Below are positions 21,519-31,286 of a stretch of 64,000 bases of DNA, piece after piece. How positions within the stretch are numbered: position 1 is the first letter of the stretch; each line of letters opens with the position of its first letter. The DNA is from Stutzerimonas stutzeri (GTDB taxonomy: Bacteria > Pseudomonadota > Gammaproteobacteria > Pseudomonadales > Pseudomonadaceae), in the NCBI RefSeq assembly GCF_000219605.1, contig NC_015740.1, forward strand, positions 2,790,001-2,854,000. Reading direction: 5' to 3'. The translations under genes were made by a program, and so were the position numbers. The notes beneath the pieces are model-generated. The model was given only the letters and a program-made list of their open reading frames with translations. It made no database searches and was not told the DNA's origin.

Positions 21519-21589
21519 GAGATGAATCCCCCTCGAAAAAGTGGCGCCACTCTAGCATAGGGTCGCCGGGTCGCCGACGGCCGCCGTTC

Positions 21590-23815
21590 TCATTTTTCCC
21601 GCCAGAATCGTCGCTGCGAACGTTGTAGCCGAGGAGGCGAAAAGCTTCCCAGCTCTATGCGGATTGCGCCATGCAAGGCGGTGTCGTAGGCCCGGATATC
21701 GAGGATCTCGAGCCGCTCGACCACGCTTGGGTGTGGGTGTCCGAAGGCATTGTGCAGGCTGCGCGAGATCAGCGCGGCATGGGAGGCGACGCCGCGCAGA
21801 AACGGTTCTGACGACGAGCTGCGGCTGCCATGGTGGGGCAGCAACAGCCAGTGCGATGGGGTGCGCTGTCCGCTTGCCAGCCATGCCCGCTCCGCGGCCT
21901 GGTCGATGTCGCCGGTGAGCAGGATCCGCTCACCATTGGCCTCGATTTGCAGCACGCAGGAGTGCTGATTGCTGTCGCGTGCCATCTGCCATTGCCACAG
22001 ACTGAAGCGCACATCGTTCCACTGCCAGCTGCTACCGCTTTCGCAACGTTCGGCGCCCAGATCAGGCGCAAGGCGCGACGGCTCGCCACTGACCACCCGA
22101 TCAACCCTCAGCAACCGCTGAACCGCGTCCGCACCGCCCGAATGATCATTATCGGCATGACTCAGCAACAGCAGATCCAACCGAGTCACGCCAAGGGTCC
22201 GGAGCGAAGGGACGACCACCCGCTCGCCCGTATCGAAGTCGCCCTGCTTCGGCCCGGCATCGTAGAGCAGTGCATGCTCGCGGGTGCGTACAAGCACCGC
22301 CAGGCCCTGCCCCACATCCAATACCCAGACCTGCGCCCGGCCGTCTGGCACCTCGACACGAGGCGGGAACGCCAGCGGCAACAGCAGCAGCAAACCCAGC
22401 GAACGCAGCGGAATACCCGCGGGCAGCAACAGCAACAGGACGCCCAGCCCGATTAACGCCAGCGCCCAGACGGGCAGGCCGACCGCAATCCAGGCGGGTT
22501 GCCAATTGGCTATCGCCGCCAGGACGTCGAACAGCAATGCCAGCGAATAGCCGACCACCGACAGCAGCGCTTCGCCAACCCCGGCCAGGGGCAGCAGGAG
22601 CGTACCGAGCAACGCAAAGGGCACGGTCAGACTCACCCAGGGTACGGCAAGCAGATTGGCCAGCGGCCCGCTCGCACTTACCGGCAATCCGAGGGCCAGC
22701 AACAGCGGAAGCAGACCAAGGGTGGCCGCCCACTGCGCCCGGGTCAGGGCCATCCACCAGCGCCATGAGCCGAGCCGCCCCGAGAACGCCAATGCCAGAA
22801 CCGCCACCGCTCCAAACGACAGCCAGAACCCCGGCTGCAATGTGACCAGGGGATCGAACAGCAGGACACCATCGAGCGCCAGCAGCAGCGGCAACCAGAC
22901 ACCCAGATGGCGAAAGCGCAATCGCCAGACAAGCACCACCGTCACCATCAGGCAGGCACGACGCACCGGTACATCGAAACCGGCCAGCCAGCCATAGGCC
23001 AGCGCACCGCTTAACGCCAGCCCGCACGCCCAGGGCAACCAGGGCAACCGCCGCGGCCACGCACCCAGGCGAGCCAGCAATGCGACCAGACCATAGAGCA
23101 GCCCCGCCAGCATGCCGATGTGCTGTCCGGAGATGACCATCAGGTGGACGGTGCCGGTGTCCTGCAACACCTGCCAGTCGCCGCGGCTCAAACCGGAATC
23201 GTCACCCACCACCAGTGCCGCGATGGCGCCCTGCCGATCGGATGCCGGAACGGCCATGAGCCGCGCCCGAAGCTGATCGCGCCATCCGTCGCTTGCCGCC
23301 GACGCCGTCAGGCGCTCGCCCGCCTTTATCGTGCCCGCGGCGCCGATGCGTCGCGCCAGCAACCAGGCTTCGTAATCGAAGGCGTGGGGATTGACCATGC
23401 CATGCGGTCGCTTCAGTCGCGCCGCCAGGCGCCAGCGCTCGCCGGCTTGCAGCAGCGGACCGTCATACCAGGACAGCCGCACCTTCGATGGCAACCCGGC
23501 ATGGCGCGATTGGATGTCGTCGAGCTCGAAGCGCACCACATTGCCGATACGGCTGGGCAACCCCACTACCCGTCCCTCGATCCAAAACGTACGACCGTCC
23601 ATGGACGCCGGTAAGCGGTCGTCGATGGCGCTCTGGCTCTGGTAGCAGGCCCAGCTCAAACCCAGCAGAAAAAAGCCCGGCGCCACCCAGCGGTGACGCA
23701 GCAGGAGCAGCAGTCCGACAGCCGCCAGCGCCGCACAGAACCACTGCGCGGGCAAGGCAGGAAGGAAGCGTGGCAGGACCAGACCCGCGGCGAGCGCAAG
23801 CATCCATGTGCGCAT
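21590..23815 (-). CDS. comEC: DNA internalization-related competence protein ComEC/Rec2
   Basis: This inner-membrane channel carries single-stranded DNA into the cytoplasm during natural transformation. The 741 residues show an N-terminal DUF4131 region with several helices, the central multi-helix Competence domain (HLMVISGQHIGMLAGLLYGL) and a C-terminal metallo-beta-lactamase-like domain with LLLSHADNDHSGGAD. The length is full and the frame intact, consistent with the natural competence known in P. stutzeri. It lies upstream of exbB on the same strand. Confidence 0.94.
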   Translation of the reverse strand: MRTWMLALAAGLVLPRFLPALPAQWFCAALAAVGLLLLLRHRWVAPGFFLLGLSWACYQSQSAIDDRLPASMDGRTFWIEGRVVGLPSRIGNVVRFELDDIQSRHAGLPSKVRLSWYDGPLLQAGERWRLAARLKRPHGMVNPHAFDYEAWLLARRIGAAGTIKAGERLTASAASDGWRDQLRARLMAVPASDRQGAIAALVVGDDSGLSRGDWQVLQDTGTVHLMVISGQHIGMLAGLLYGLVALLARLGAWPRRLPWLPWACGLALSGALAYGWLAGFDVPVRRACLMVTVVLVWRLRFRHLGVWLPLLLALDGVLLFDPLVTLQPGFWLSFGAVAVLALAFSGRLGSWRWWMALTRAQWAATLGLLPLLLALGLPVSASGPLANLLAVPWVSLTVPFALLGTLLLPLAGVGEALLSVVGYSLALLFDVLAAIANWQPAWIAVGLPVWALALIGLGVLLLLLPAGIPLRSLGLLLLLPLAFPPRVEVPDGRAQVWVLDVGQGLAVLVRTREHALLYDAGPKQGDFDTGERVVVPSLRTLGVTRLDLLLLSHADNDHSGGADAVQRLLRVDRVVSGEPSRLAPDLGAERCESGSSWQWNDVRFSLWQWQMARDSNQHSCVLQIEANGERILLTGDIDQAAERAWLASGQRTPSHWLLLPHHGSRSSSSEPFLRGVASHAALISRSLHNAFGHPHPSVVERLEILDIRAYDTALHGAIRIELGSFSPPRLQRSQRRFWREK

Positions 23816-23960
23816 TTTTCAGTCTCCAGAAATCCTTTCCGGACCGTTATCGAAGCGGGGCAATCTGTCGCAGGCGTAGACGTAATGTCACAAAACTACT
23901 GTCAGCGTCGCACCGCGATTCAAGGCATAATCGCCCGGCTGCTGCCTTCAGAGAACCTTC

Positions 23961-24476
23961 ATGCCGCGTCGTTTTTTCAAACGCTACATGCCGCACCCCG
24001 ATCGCATCAAGACTAACAAGTCCCTGCGTTTTCTCGGCGCGCTGATTCACGATCCCAATCTCTGGCATCTCAATCGACATTCGGTATCCCGCGCGATGGC
24101 GATCGGCTTGTTCTGGGCCATGATCCCGATGCCGATGCAGATGCTCGCGGCGGCCGTCTGCGCCCTGCCCTCCAGAGCCAATCTGCCGATCGCGGTGGGG
24201 CTGGTCTGGCTGACCAACCCGCTGACCATGCCGCCGGTCTTCTATTGCAACTACAAGATCGGCACCTGGCTGCTGGACACCCCGGCCTCCAGCATGCCGG
24301 CAGAACTGAGCCTGGCCTGGGTACGCTACATGCTGCAGCACAACTGGCAGCCGCTGTACCTGGGCTCCCTGGTCAGCGGGCTGGTGCTGGCGGTGCTCGG
24401 TTATGTATTCACCCAAGCCTACTGGCGGTGGTGGGTTGGCCGCAGCTGGCGGCGGCGGCAGAACGGCCGTCGTTGA
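23961..24476 (+). CDS. DUF2062 domain-containing membrane protein
   Basis: The 171-residue protein begins MPRRFFKRYMPHPDRI and has two or three hydrophobic segments, including AMAIGLFWAMIPMPMQMLAAAVC and LYLGSLVSGLVLAVLGYVF. The FxxxIPxPxQ-like segment and LTNPLTMPPVFY are typical of DUF2062. The function is unknown; the gene is adjacent to lolCDE and comEC in Pseudomonas. An ATG at 23941 is not in this frame, so ATG 23961 is preferred. Confidence 0.85.
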   Translation: MPRRFFKRYMPHPDRIKTNKSLRFLGALIHDPNLWHLNRHSVSRAMAIGLFWAMIPMPMQMLAAAVCALPSRANLPIAVGLVWLTNPLTMPPVFYCNYKIGTWLLDTPASSMPAELSLAWVRYMLQHNWQPLYLGSLVSGLVLAVLGYVFTQAYWRWWVGRSWRRRQNGRR

Positions 24477-24488
24477 CGGCCGAGCCGG

Positions 24489-25736
24489 TCATTCGTAGCG
24501 CAGGGCCTCGGCAGGCTGGGTCTGCGCGGCGCGCCAGGCCGGGTAGATCGTGGCGAGAAAGCTCAGGGTAAGCGCCGCCAGCGATACCAGCACCACGTCA
24601 TCCAGACGCAGTTCCGAAGGCAGCGTACTGATGAAATAGACGTCGGAGCTGAAGATGTGCTGTCCGGAGAGCCGTTCCAGCCAGGTCACCAGGTCGCTGA
24701 CGTTCAGCGCGCCGAGCACACCCAGGATCACGCCGATCACGGTGCCGCTGAAGCCGATGATGCTGCCCTGGACCATGAAGATCGCCATGATCTGCCGCGG
24801 CGTCGCCCCCAGCGTCCGCAGAATGGCGATGTCGGCACGCTTGTCGGCGACCACCATGATCAGGGTGGCGATGATATTGAACGCCGCTACCGCGACGATC
24901 AGCATCAGGAGCAGGCCGATCATGGTCTTTTCCATCTTCATCGCGCTGAACAGGCTGCCCTGGGTGTAGGACCAGTCCTCCACGCGGTAGCCTTTGCCCA
25001 GCGTAGCCTGTACCTGTGCGGCCACCTCCGGCGCACGGTAGAGGTCGTCAAGCTTGAGCCGCACGCCCTGAACCTGTTGCGGCATCCAGCGATGGATCTG
25101 CGCGGCGTCGGCGCGATGGATCATCCCCAGACTGCCGTCCAGATCGGCGCCCACCTTGAACACCCCGACCACGTTCAGCCGCTGCATACGCGGCGTGACG
25201 CCACCGGGAGACGAACTGACCTCAGGGACGATCAACGTCAGCTTGTCGCCCAGCTTCAGCCCGAACCGGCGCGCGGTCATCAGACCGATGATCACACCGT
25301 ACTCGCCAGGCTTGAGCGCATCCAGGCTGCCGCCGACCAGACGCTCGCCAACGATGGACACCTGCGCCTCCGCCTGTGGATCAATGCCGCTGATCTGGAT
25401 CGGTTGCATGCTGCCCTTGAACGACAGCATGCCTTCGAGCTGCGTCACCGGCGCCATGCCGACGATCTGCGGGTGTGCCGACAGACGCGCGGCAACCGCC
25501 TGCCAGTCATCCAGCGGCTGCTCACCGATGACCGTCGCGTGGGGCACCATCCCGAGAATCCGCGCGCTCATTTCACGCTGGAAGCCATTCATCACCGACA
25601 GGACCATGATCATCGCCAGCACACCCAGCGCCAGGCCAATCAACGAGGTCAGCGAGATGAACGAAATGAAATGATTGCGCCGCTTGGCACGGGTGTAGCG
25701 GCTGCCGATGAAAACGCTGATAGGCCTGAACATCAT
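24489..25736 (-). CDS. lolE: Lipoprotein-releasing ABC transporter permease LolE
   Basis: This 415-residue permease has one N-terminal helix ([26 protein letters not shown] region), a large periplasmic MacB-PCD domain, and three C-terminal helices in an FtsX domain ending [16 protein letters not shown]. With LolC and LolD it extracts outer-membrane lipoproteins from the inner membrane and hands them to LolA. It is closely related to the other permease in this cluster and has the same length. I call the downstream copy LolE by order; C and E could be swapped. Confidence 0.88.
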   Translation of the reverse strand: MMFRPISVFIGSRYTRAKRRNHFISFISLTSLIGLALGVLAMIMVLSVMNGFQREMSARILGMVPHATVIGEQPLDDWQAVAARLSAHPQIVGMAPVTQLEGMLSFKGSMQPIQISGIDPQAEAQVSIVGERLVGGSLDALKPGEYGVIIGLMTARRFGLKLGDKLTLIVPEVSSSPGGVTPRMQRLNVVGVFKVGADLDGSLGMIHRADAAQIHRWMPQQVQGVRLKLDDLYRAPEVAAQVQATLGKGYRVEDWSYTQGSLFSAMKMEKTMIGLLLMLIVAVAAFNIIATLIMVVADKRADIAILRTLGATPRQIMAIFMVQGSIIGFSGTVIGVILGVLGALNVSDLVTWLERLSGQHIFSSDVYFISTLPSELRLDDVVLVSLAALTLSFLATIYPAWRAAQTQPAEALRYE

Positions 25737-26431
25737 TCGGCCACCAGGCGCCCGTCTTCCAGCCGCAGCACCTGGTCCATCTGGGCGGCAAGCTGGCGGT
25801 CGTGGGTAACCACGAGAAAAGCGGTATGCAGCGAGGTGCTGAGTTCGAGCATCAGATCCTGAATGCCTTGCGCGGTGTGATGGTCCAGGTTGCCGGTTGG
25901 CTCATCGAGCAATACCAGTGCCGGCTCGTTGACCAATGCCCGAGCGATGGCCACGCGCTGTCGCTCGCCACCGGACAGCTCCGCAGGCTTGTGCTCCAGG
26001 CGATGGCCGAGGCCGACCCGCTGCAGCAGAGCCGACGCTCGCTGCCGCGCTTCCGGGATCGGCGTGCGCCCGATCAGCAGCGGCATGCAAACGTTCTCCA
26101 GCGCGGTGAACTCGGCAAGCAGGTGATGGAACTGATAGACGAAGCCCAATGCGCGGTTGCGCAGCAGCCCGCGATCCTTCTCGTTCAACGCCGACAACTC
26201 CTCGCCGGCCAGCCAGACGCTGCCCTCGCTCGGCGTATCGAGCCCACCGAGCAGGTTCAGCAGCGTGCTCTTGCCCGAGCCGGAGCTGCCGACGATGGCC
26301 ACGCGCTGCCCGGGGAACAGTTCAAGTTGCAGCCCGGACAGGACCTCCACCGATTCGGGGCCCTGCTCGTAGCGCTTGCCCAGGTTGCGGCAACTCAGCA
26401 CCGCCTGCTTTTGCGAAGACAGCTCGTTCAT
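25733..26431 (-). CDS. lolD: Lipoprotein-releasing system ATP-binding protein LolD
   Basis: This ABC ATPase powers lipoprotein release. Walker A is [16 protein letters not shown], the signature is [15 protein letters not shown], and Walker B is [13 protein letters not shown], with the H-loop in [10 protein letters not shown] place the start at ATG 26431 (MNELSSQKQ, 232 aa). ATG 26446 is an alternative that overlaps the lolC stop. The 3' end overlaps lolE by 4 nt. Both permease genes flank it, which defines a complete lolCDE operon. Confidence 0.93.
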   Translation of the reverse strand: MNELSSQKQAVLSCRNLGKRYEQGPESVEVLSGLQLELFPGQRVAIVGSSGSGKSTLLNLLGGLDTPSEGSVWLAGEELSALNEKDRGLLRNRALGFVYQFHHLLAEFTALENVCMPLLIGRTPIPEARQRASALLQRVGLGHRLEHKPAELSGGERQRVAIARALVNEPALVLLDEPTGNLDHHTAQGIQDLMLELSTSLHTAFLVVTHDRQLAAQMDQVLRLEDGRLVAE

Positions 26432-26438
26432 AACCCGC

Positions 26439-27686
26439 TCACTCATAACGTAGCGCCTCTGCCGGCTGGGTGCGCGCGGCACGCCAGGCCGGATACAGGG
26501 TCGCGAGGAAACTCAGGATCAGCGCGGCGACGCAGACCTGGATCACATCGGCCGCCATCAGCTGGGACGGCAGGTAGTCAATGAAATACACGTCGGCACT
26601 CAGAAACTTGTGCCCGATCAGCCGCTCCAGCGCGGCGATCCAGCTGCTGACATTGACGGCAGCGAACATGCCGAGCAGTGCGCCGACCAAGGTGCCGACC
26701 ACGCCGATCACCGTACCCTGGACCATGAAGATCGCCATGATCTGCTTCGGCGTAGCGCCCAGCGTGCGCAGGATGGCGATGTCGCCGCGCTTGTCGGTCA
26801 CCACCATCACCAGCGTGGAGATAATGTTGAAGGCCGCGACCGCGACGATCAGCAGCAGCAGCAGCCCGATCATGGCCTTCTCCATGCGGATCGCCTGGTA
26901 GAGGTTGCCGTGGGTGCGGGTCCAGTCGCGGGAATAGAAGTCGTCACCGAGCTGACCGGCCAATTCCCAGGCGATACGCGGCGCCTGGAACAGATCGGCG
27001 AAGCGCAGGCGCAGCCCCTGCACCTGATCCGGCTGCCAGCGTTGCAAGCGAGCCATGTCGGCAATGTTGGCCAGGGCGACGTAACCGTCGATCTCGCCGG
27101 CACCGACATGGAAGATGCCGGTGACCGTGAACCGCTTCATGCGCGGAAACATGCCCGCGGGGGTCACGGTCACTTCCGGGGCGACGAAGGTGATCTTGTC
27201 GCCGACCGCAACGCCGAGCTTGGCGGCTGCCTTGTCGCCAATGACGATGCCGAACTCGCCGGGCTTGAGATCATCCAGCGAGCCTTCGCGGAAGAACTGG
27301 TCGATGATCGACACCTGTCGCTCCGCTTGGGGCTCGACCGCATTGATCAGGATCTTGGTCACCTGGCCCTGATGGGTGAGCAGCCCCTGGCTCTGGATGA
27401 AGGGCGCGGAGGCCAGCACCTGGGCATGCTGTTCGAGGCGTGCGCCCAGTGCCTGCCAATCGTTGATCGGCGTCGGGCTTTCGATGGTCGCGTGGGGCAC
27501 CATGCCCAGCACGCGAGTGCGCATCTCATGATCGAAGCCATTCATCACCGACAGCACGACGATCATCACCAGCACGCCAAGTGCGAGCCCGATCATGGAT
27601 GTCAGGGAAATGAAGGAGACGAAGAGACTGCGACGTCTGGCGCGTGTATAGCGCGCCCCGATGTACACGGACAGCGGTCTGAACAT
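26439..27686 (-). CDS. lolC: Lipoprotein-releasing ABC transporter permease LolC
   Basis: The first gene of the lol operon encodes 415 residues beginning [20 protein letters not shown]. It has the same architecture as lolE: an N-terminal helix, a periplasmic domain and three C-terminal helices ([17 protein letters not shown], then [20 protein letters not shown], then [16 protein letters not shown]). The frame is open upstream to 27842, but ATG 27686 matches the paralogue's N-terminus. The start is 95 bp from the divergent PilZ-domain gene. Confidence 0.9.
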   Translation of the reverse strand: MFRPLSVYIGARYTRARRRSLFVSFISLTSMIGLALGVLVMIVVLSVMNGFDHEMRTRVLGMVPHATIESPTPINDWQALGARLEQHAQVLASAPFIQSQGLLTHQGQVTKILINAVEPQAERQVSIIDQFFREGSLDDLKPGEFGIVIGDKAAAKLGVAVGDKITFVAPEVTVTPAGMFPRMKRFTVTGIFHVGAGEIDGYVALANIADMARLQRWQPDQVQGLRLRFADLFQAPRIAWELAGQLGDDFYSRDWTRTHGNLYQAIRMEKAMIGLLLLLIVAVAAFNIISTLVMVVTDKRGDIAILRTLGATPKQIMAIFMVQGTVIGVVGTLVGALLGMFAAVNVSSWIAALERLIGHKFLSADVYFIDYLPSQLMAADVIQVCVAALILSFLATLYPAWRAARTQPAEALRYE

Positions 27687-27781
27687 AGATCGACGGGTTC
27701 GCTGGCGGGGAAAACAACATGCAGCTGACGCCACCGCGGGGCCTGATACACTCTGGCCATCAACGCTACCCGGGTATCGCC

Positions 27782-28354
27782 ATGCCGACACAAGACACTG
27801 AAGAACGCCGCGAATACTACCGTATCGAGGATCGCGTGGCACTGGAAATCATCCCGGCGAGCCACGACCACCCCGCCGGAAGCGAGCCTCTGCCTGCGCT
27901 GTTCAGCCTGCTCGGGGAGCTTCACCAGCTGGATTTCGAAGCACAGCACTTGTTACGCCAGATTGCCGAGAGCAACCGCACGCTGGCCAATTACCTCAAG
28001 GTACAGAACAAGCGAATCGAGCTGCTGGGGCAGGCATTGGCGCAGGACCTGCTGAAGGATCAGAGCGCACCGCAGCCGGTGGTGCTTTCCGAAGGCGGCA
28101 TCAGCTTCGTCAGCAAACAGCCATTGGCGGAAGGCGAGGTCGTCACGCTGAAGCTGGTCCTGCTGCCGCAAGGGCTCGGCCTGCTGTTGCCGGCACGGGT
28201 GATCTACAGCACCGCGATGCAGGACGGGCGCTACGACATCGGCACCGAGTTCGAAGCGTTGACTGATGCACAGCGACAATTGCTTGCTCGGCATATCCTG
28301 CAGAAACAGGCGCTGGAGAGGCGCCTGGCCCTGGAAAGCCTGCAAGGAGATTGA
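27782..28354 (+). CDS. PilZ domain-containing protein
   Basis: The 190-residue protein starts MPTQDTEERREYYRIED. The RREYYR segment fits the RxxxR c-di-GMP-binding motif at residues about 9-15, and LSEGGISFVS corresponds to the second motif, although the usual Asp/Asn is replaced by Val. It may therefore bind c-di-GMP weakly or not at all. A helical linker (ESNRTLANYLKVQNKRIELL) precedes the second motif. It is followed 3 nt later by a small secreted protein gene; no output domain is visible. Confidence 0.85.
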   Translation: MPTQDTEERREYYRIEDRVALEIIPASHDHPAGSEPLPALFSLLGELHQLDFEAQHLLRQIAESNRTLANYLKVQNKRIELLGQALAQDLLKDQSAPQPVVLSEGGISFVSKQPLAEGEVVTLKLVLLPQGLGLLLPARVIYSTAMQDGRYDIGTEFEALTDAQRQLLARHILQKQALERRLALESLQGD

Positions 28355-28357
28355 CCA

Positions 28358-28666
28358 ATGCGCCGCCTGGCGACCCTGCTGTTCACACTGACATTCAGCC
28401 CGTCGCTGTTCGCCGAAGAAATTCGCATACCCGTCGGCCAGCAAGGCCAGCCCGAGATGGCGATGCCTGCGCGTGGCGACTCCAAGATCAAGGTTCTGGA
28501 CCGTTTCGGGCTCGCCGACGAGGAGCACCCGGCCGTTGGCCAGCCGCCGATCACCCGCTGGGATTATCGGGAATTCTCCGTATATTTCGAACGCGACCGA
28601 GTCATCAACAGCGTCCGTCACCACCAGCGCGCTCAACCACCCGTGAAGGAAGATCAACAACCGTGA
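28358..28666 (+). CDS. Small predicted periplasmic protein of unknown function
   Basis: The 102-residue product has a clear signal peptide (MRRLATLLFTLTFSPSLFA, cleavage after SLFA). The mature part contains EIRIPVGQQGQPE and a C-terminal motif WDYREFSVYFERDRVINSVRH, which recurs in a Pseudomonas family of short periplasmic proteins, as I remember it. The gene starts 3 nt after the PilZ-domain gene and overlaps the phosphodiesterase start as GTGA, so all three are co-transcribed. Its function is unknown. Confidence 0.8.
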   Translation: MRRLATLLFTLTFSPSLFAEEIRIPVGQQGQPEMAMPARGDSKIKVLDRFGLADEEHPAVGQPPITRWDYREFSVYFERDRVINSVRHHQRAQPPVKEDQQP

Positions 28667-29385
28667 CACTCATCTACGGCCACCGCGGCGCCAAGGGCGA
28701 AGCTCCGGAGAACACCCTGGCGAGCTTCGAGCAATGCCTGCAGCATGGCGTACGCCGCTGCGAGCTGGACCTGCACCTATCCCGCGATGGCGAGTTGATG
28801 GTCATCCATGATCCGACGCTCAAGCGCACCACCGGTCGCCGAGGCAAGGTTGCCCAGCACGACGCCGCAGAACTGGTGAAGTACGACGCCCGCCAGGGCG
28901 GCACGGGTTGGAAGACGCCCTGCCCCATTCCACGGCTGAGCGAGCTGTTCGAGAAGTGCGATTTCGAGCACTGGCAGCTCGAAGTCAAGAGTGCTTCGCG
29001 GGTTCGCGCCGCACGCACGGTAATGGCGATCAAAGAGCTGGCCGAGCGTTATCAGCTCAAGGAGCGAATCACGGTCACCTCCAGTTCACGGGAGGTCCTG
29101 CGGGCTCTGAATCGACTGGCACCGGAAATCTCACGAGGACTGGTCGCAGAATACAACTGGCTCGACCCGCTCAAGGTGGCCCGTCAGCATGGTTGTGATC
29201 TGTTGGCACTGAAGTGGACGCTGTGCACCCCGGAACGCCTGGAGAAGGCAAGAAAGCAGGGCTTGCATGTTTCGGTCTGGACGGTGAACGAACCGGCGCT
29301 GATGCGGCGCCTGGCGGACTTCGGCGTGGACAGCTTGATCACCGACTATCCGGGCCTGGCGGTGAGCACATTGGCGCAGGCCTGA
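28663..29385 (+). CDS. Glycerophosphodiester phosphodiesterase
   Basis: This 240-residue GDPD-family enzyme would hydrolyse glycerophosphodiesters to glycerol-3-phosphate and an alcohol. It opens with YGHRGAKGEAPENTLASF (catalytic histidine and glutamate) and has CELDLHLSRDGELMVIHDP and the typical QLEVKS strand. It lacks a signal peptide, so it is cytoplasmic (UgpQ-like). I chose GTG 28663, which overlaps the preceding stop; in-frame starts inside the long upstream open frame lack family support. Confidence 0.9.
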   Translation: MTLIYGHRGAKGEAPENTLASFEQCLQHGVRRCELDLHLSRDGELMVIHDPTLKRTTGRRGKVAQHDAAELVKYDARQGGTGWKTPCPIPRLSELFEKCDFEHWQLEVKSASRVRAARTVMAIKELAERYQLKERITVTSSSREVLRALNRLAPEISRGLVAEYNWLDPLKVARQHGCDLLALKWTLCTPERLEKARKQGLHVSVWTVNEPALMRRLADFGVDSLITDYPGLAVSTLAQA

Positions 29386-29401
29386 CCGTTAAACCTGCGC
29401 C
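29373..29401. terminator. Hairpin at the convergent gdpD-sthA junction
   Basis: GGCGCAGG and CCTGCGCC form an 8-bp perfect stem with a 13-nt loop just at the end of the phosphodiesterase gene. There is no T tract. A further weak inverted repeat (CTCCCGG/CCGGGAG) lies near 29454-29491. Either may end transcription between the convergent genes. Confidence 0.4.
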
Positions 29402-29529
29402 TGCGGCGACTCGGCAGCACAGGCGCTGCCGGATCGTCTCACCTGATCAGAAGCTCTCCCGGTTCGGCCAGTGCCAATCCCGGGAGTCCCAGCCCTCTCC
29501 AGCCGGCTCAGGCCGCCGGCCGGAGCCGC

Positions 29530-30924
29530 TCAAAAAAGCCGGTTGAGCCCGTCGAACGCCGCCACCCGATAGGCTTCAGCCATGGTCGGGTAGTTGAAGG
29601 TGGTGTTGACGAAGTACTTGATGCTGTTGGCAGGGCCCTTCTGATTCATGATCGCCTGACCGATGTGGACGATCTCCGACGCCTGGTAACCGAAGCAGTG
29701 CACACCCAGCACTTCAAGGGTTTCGCGATGGAACAGGATCTTCAGCATCCCTACCGGCTCGAAGGAAATCTGCGCCCGCGCCATGCTCTTGAAGAATGCC
29801 TTGCCCACTTCGTAGGGAATCTTCGCCTGGGTCAGCTCACGCTCGTTCTTGCCGATCGAGCTGATCTCCGGAATGGTGTAGATGCCCGTCGGCACGTCAT
29901 CGACGAAACGCCATGAATCGTTCTCGACAATGCTGCCCGCGGCCGAGCGACCCTGGTCGTAGGCGGCGCTTGCCAGCGATGGCCAGCCGATCACGTCACC
30001 GGCCGCATAGATGTTGCCGATCTCGGTGCGGTAGTGCTCGTCGACCTGCACCTGGCCGCGGCTGTTGGCCTTCAGACCGATGTTCTCCAGGCCGAGCTTG
30101 TCGGTATTGCCGGTACGCCCGTTGCTCCAGAGGAAGGCGTCTGCCTTGATCTTCTTGCCAGACTTGAGGTGCAGGATCACGCCGTTCTCCAGCCCCTCGA
30201 CCCGCTCGTACTCTTCGTTGTGGCGAATCAGCACGTTGTTGTTACGCAAGTGGTAGCTCAGCGCATCGGAAATCTCGTCGTCGAGGAAGCTGAGCAGCTG
30301 CTCGCGGTTGTCGATCAGATCGACCAGTACACCCAGGCCGCTGAAGATCGATGCGTACTCGCAACCGATGACACCGGCACCGTAGATGATCATCCGACGC
30401 GGCGTGTGGCTCAGAGTCAGGATGGTGTCGCTGTCGTAGATGCGCGGATGGTTGAAATCGATATCGGCCGGCCGGTAGGGGCGCGAGCCGGTGGCGATGA
30501 CGAACTGGTTGGCGACCAGTTTTTCCACCATGCCGTTGAGGCAGACCACTTCCACGCTCTGCTCGTCGGAGAAGCTGGCAGTACCGAAGAAGGTGTCGAT
30601 GCGATTGCGCGCGTAATAGCTGGTACGGGAGGTGACCTGCTTGCTGATGACCTTTTCGGCGCTTTTCAGAACATCCGGAAAGGAAAACCAGCGCGGCTCG
30701 CCGATCTGGCGAAACAACGGGTTGGTGTTGTACTGCATGATCTGCCGCACCGAATGGCGCAACGCCTTGGACGGGATGGTGCCCAGGTGCGTGCAGTTGC
30801 CCCCGACCAGCGGACGGTTGTCTACCACGGCGACCTTGCGTCCCGCCTTGACGGCGTTCATCGCCGCGCCCTCCCCGGCTGGACCAGAACCCAGTACCAC
30901 CACATCGTAGTTATAGACCGCCAT
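29530..30924 (-). CDS. sthA: Soluble pyridine nucleotide transhydrogenase
   Basis: This FAD flavoprotein interconverts NADPH and NADH. The 464-residue protein begins [20 protein letters not shown]. It has the FAD-binding GxGxxG, a second NAD(P) motif in [19 protein letters not shown], the [20 protein letters not shown] segment and a C-terminal dimerisation domain. [16 protein letters not shown] carries one cysteine instead of the CxxxxC of dihydrolipoamide dehydrogenase, which identifies SthA. AGGAG lies 5 nt before ATG 30924; the frame upstream to 31158 is spurious. Confidence 0.96.
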   Translation of the reverse strand: MAVYNYDVVVLGSGPAGEGAAMNAVKAGRKVAVVDNRPLVGGNCTHLGTIPSKALRHSVRQIMQYNTNPLFRQIGEPRWFSFPDVLKSAEKVISKQVTSRTSYYARNRIDTFFGTASFSDEQSVEVVCLNGMVEKLVANQFVIATGSRPYRPADIDFNHPRIYDSDTILTLSHTPRRMIIYGAGVIGCEYASIFSGLGVLVDLIDNREQLLSFLDDEISDALSYHLRNNNVLIRHNEEYERVEGLENGVILHLKSGKKIKADAFLWSNGRTGNTDKLGLENIGLKANSRGQVQVDEHYRTEIGNIYAAGDVIGWPSLASAAYDQGRSAAGSIVENDSWRFVDDVPTGIYTIPEISSIGKNERELTQAKIPYEVGKAFFKSMARAQISFEPVGMLKILFHRETLEVLGVHCFGYQASEIVHIGQAIMNQKGPANSIKYFVNTTFNYPTMAEAYRVAAFDGLNRLF

Positions 30925-31058
30925 ATACACTCCTGAAAACGCAGCGAGGTACGCCGCTGCTGTCAACAAATTCGCCGAAGCCGAAACGCAAAGGTTCTGC
31001 GCGCGGCCTCTCAGCCGCCATCCCGCCTGGACCGGCCAGCTCGCCACGCCCCAAGGGT

Positions 31059-31286
31059 TCAGCGCTTGGTGGCGTCGTAGGCGAGGTCCGTATTGCCCGA
31101 GCGCTTCGCCTCGTTCACTTCCTCGCATTTCTCGCGGCTTCCGCCGCAGATCGAACATTCCTTCTCAATGCCCAGATTGGCGATGCCACCACAGGACCCC
31201 GCGATGGGCTTGCGCCCCATGATCACGCCGATGGCCATGCCGGCCACGACAAGTACCATTACCAGGAAAACCAGTAACCAGGTCAT
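31059..31286 (-). CDS. nqrM: Na+-NQR maturation protein NqrM
   Basis: The 75-residue protein has one N-terminal membrane helix ([22 protein letters not shown]) and four cysteines in SCGG, ECSICGG and EKCEE. NqrM is required for maturation of Na+-NQR, probably delivering iron for the intersubunit cysteine-ligated iron centre of NqrD/NqrE. It directly follows apbE, overlapping it by 4 nt at the end of the nqr operon, as in Vibrio and Pseudomonas. Confidence 0.93.
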   Translation of the reverse strand: MTWLLVFLVMVLVVAGMAIGVIMGRKPIAGSCGGIANLGIEKECSICGGSREKCEEVNEAKRSGNTDLAYDATKR

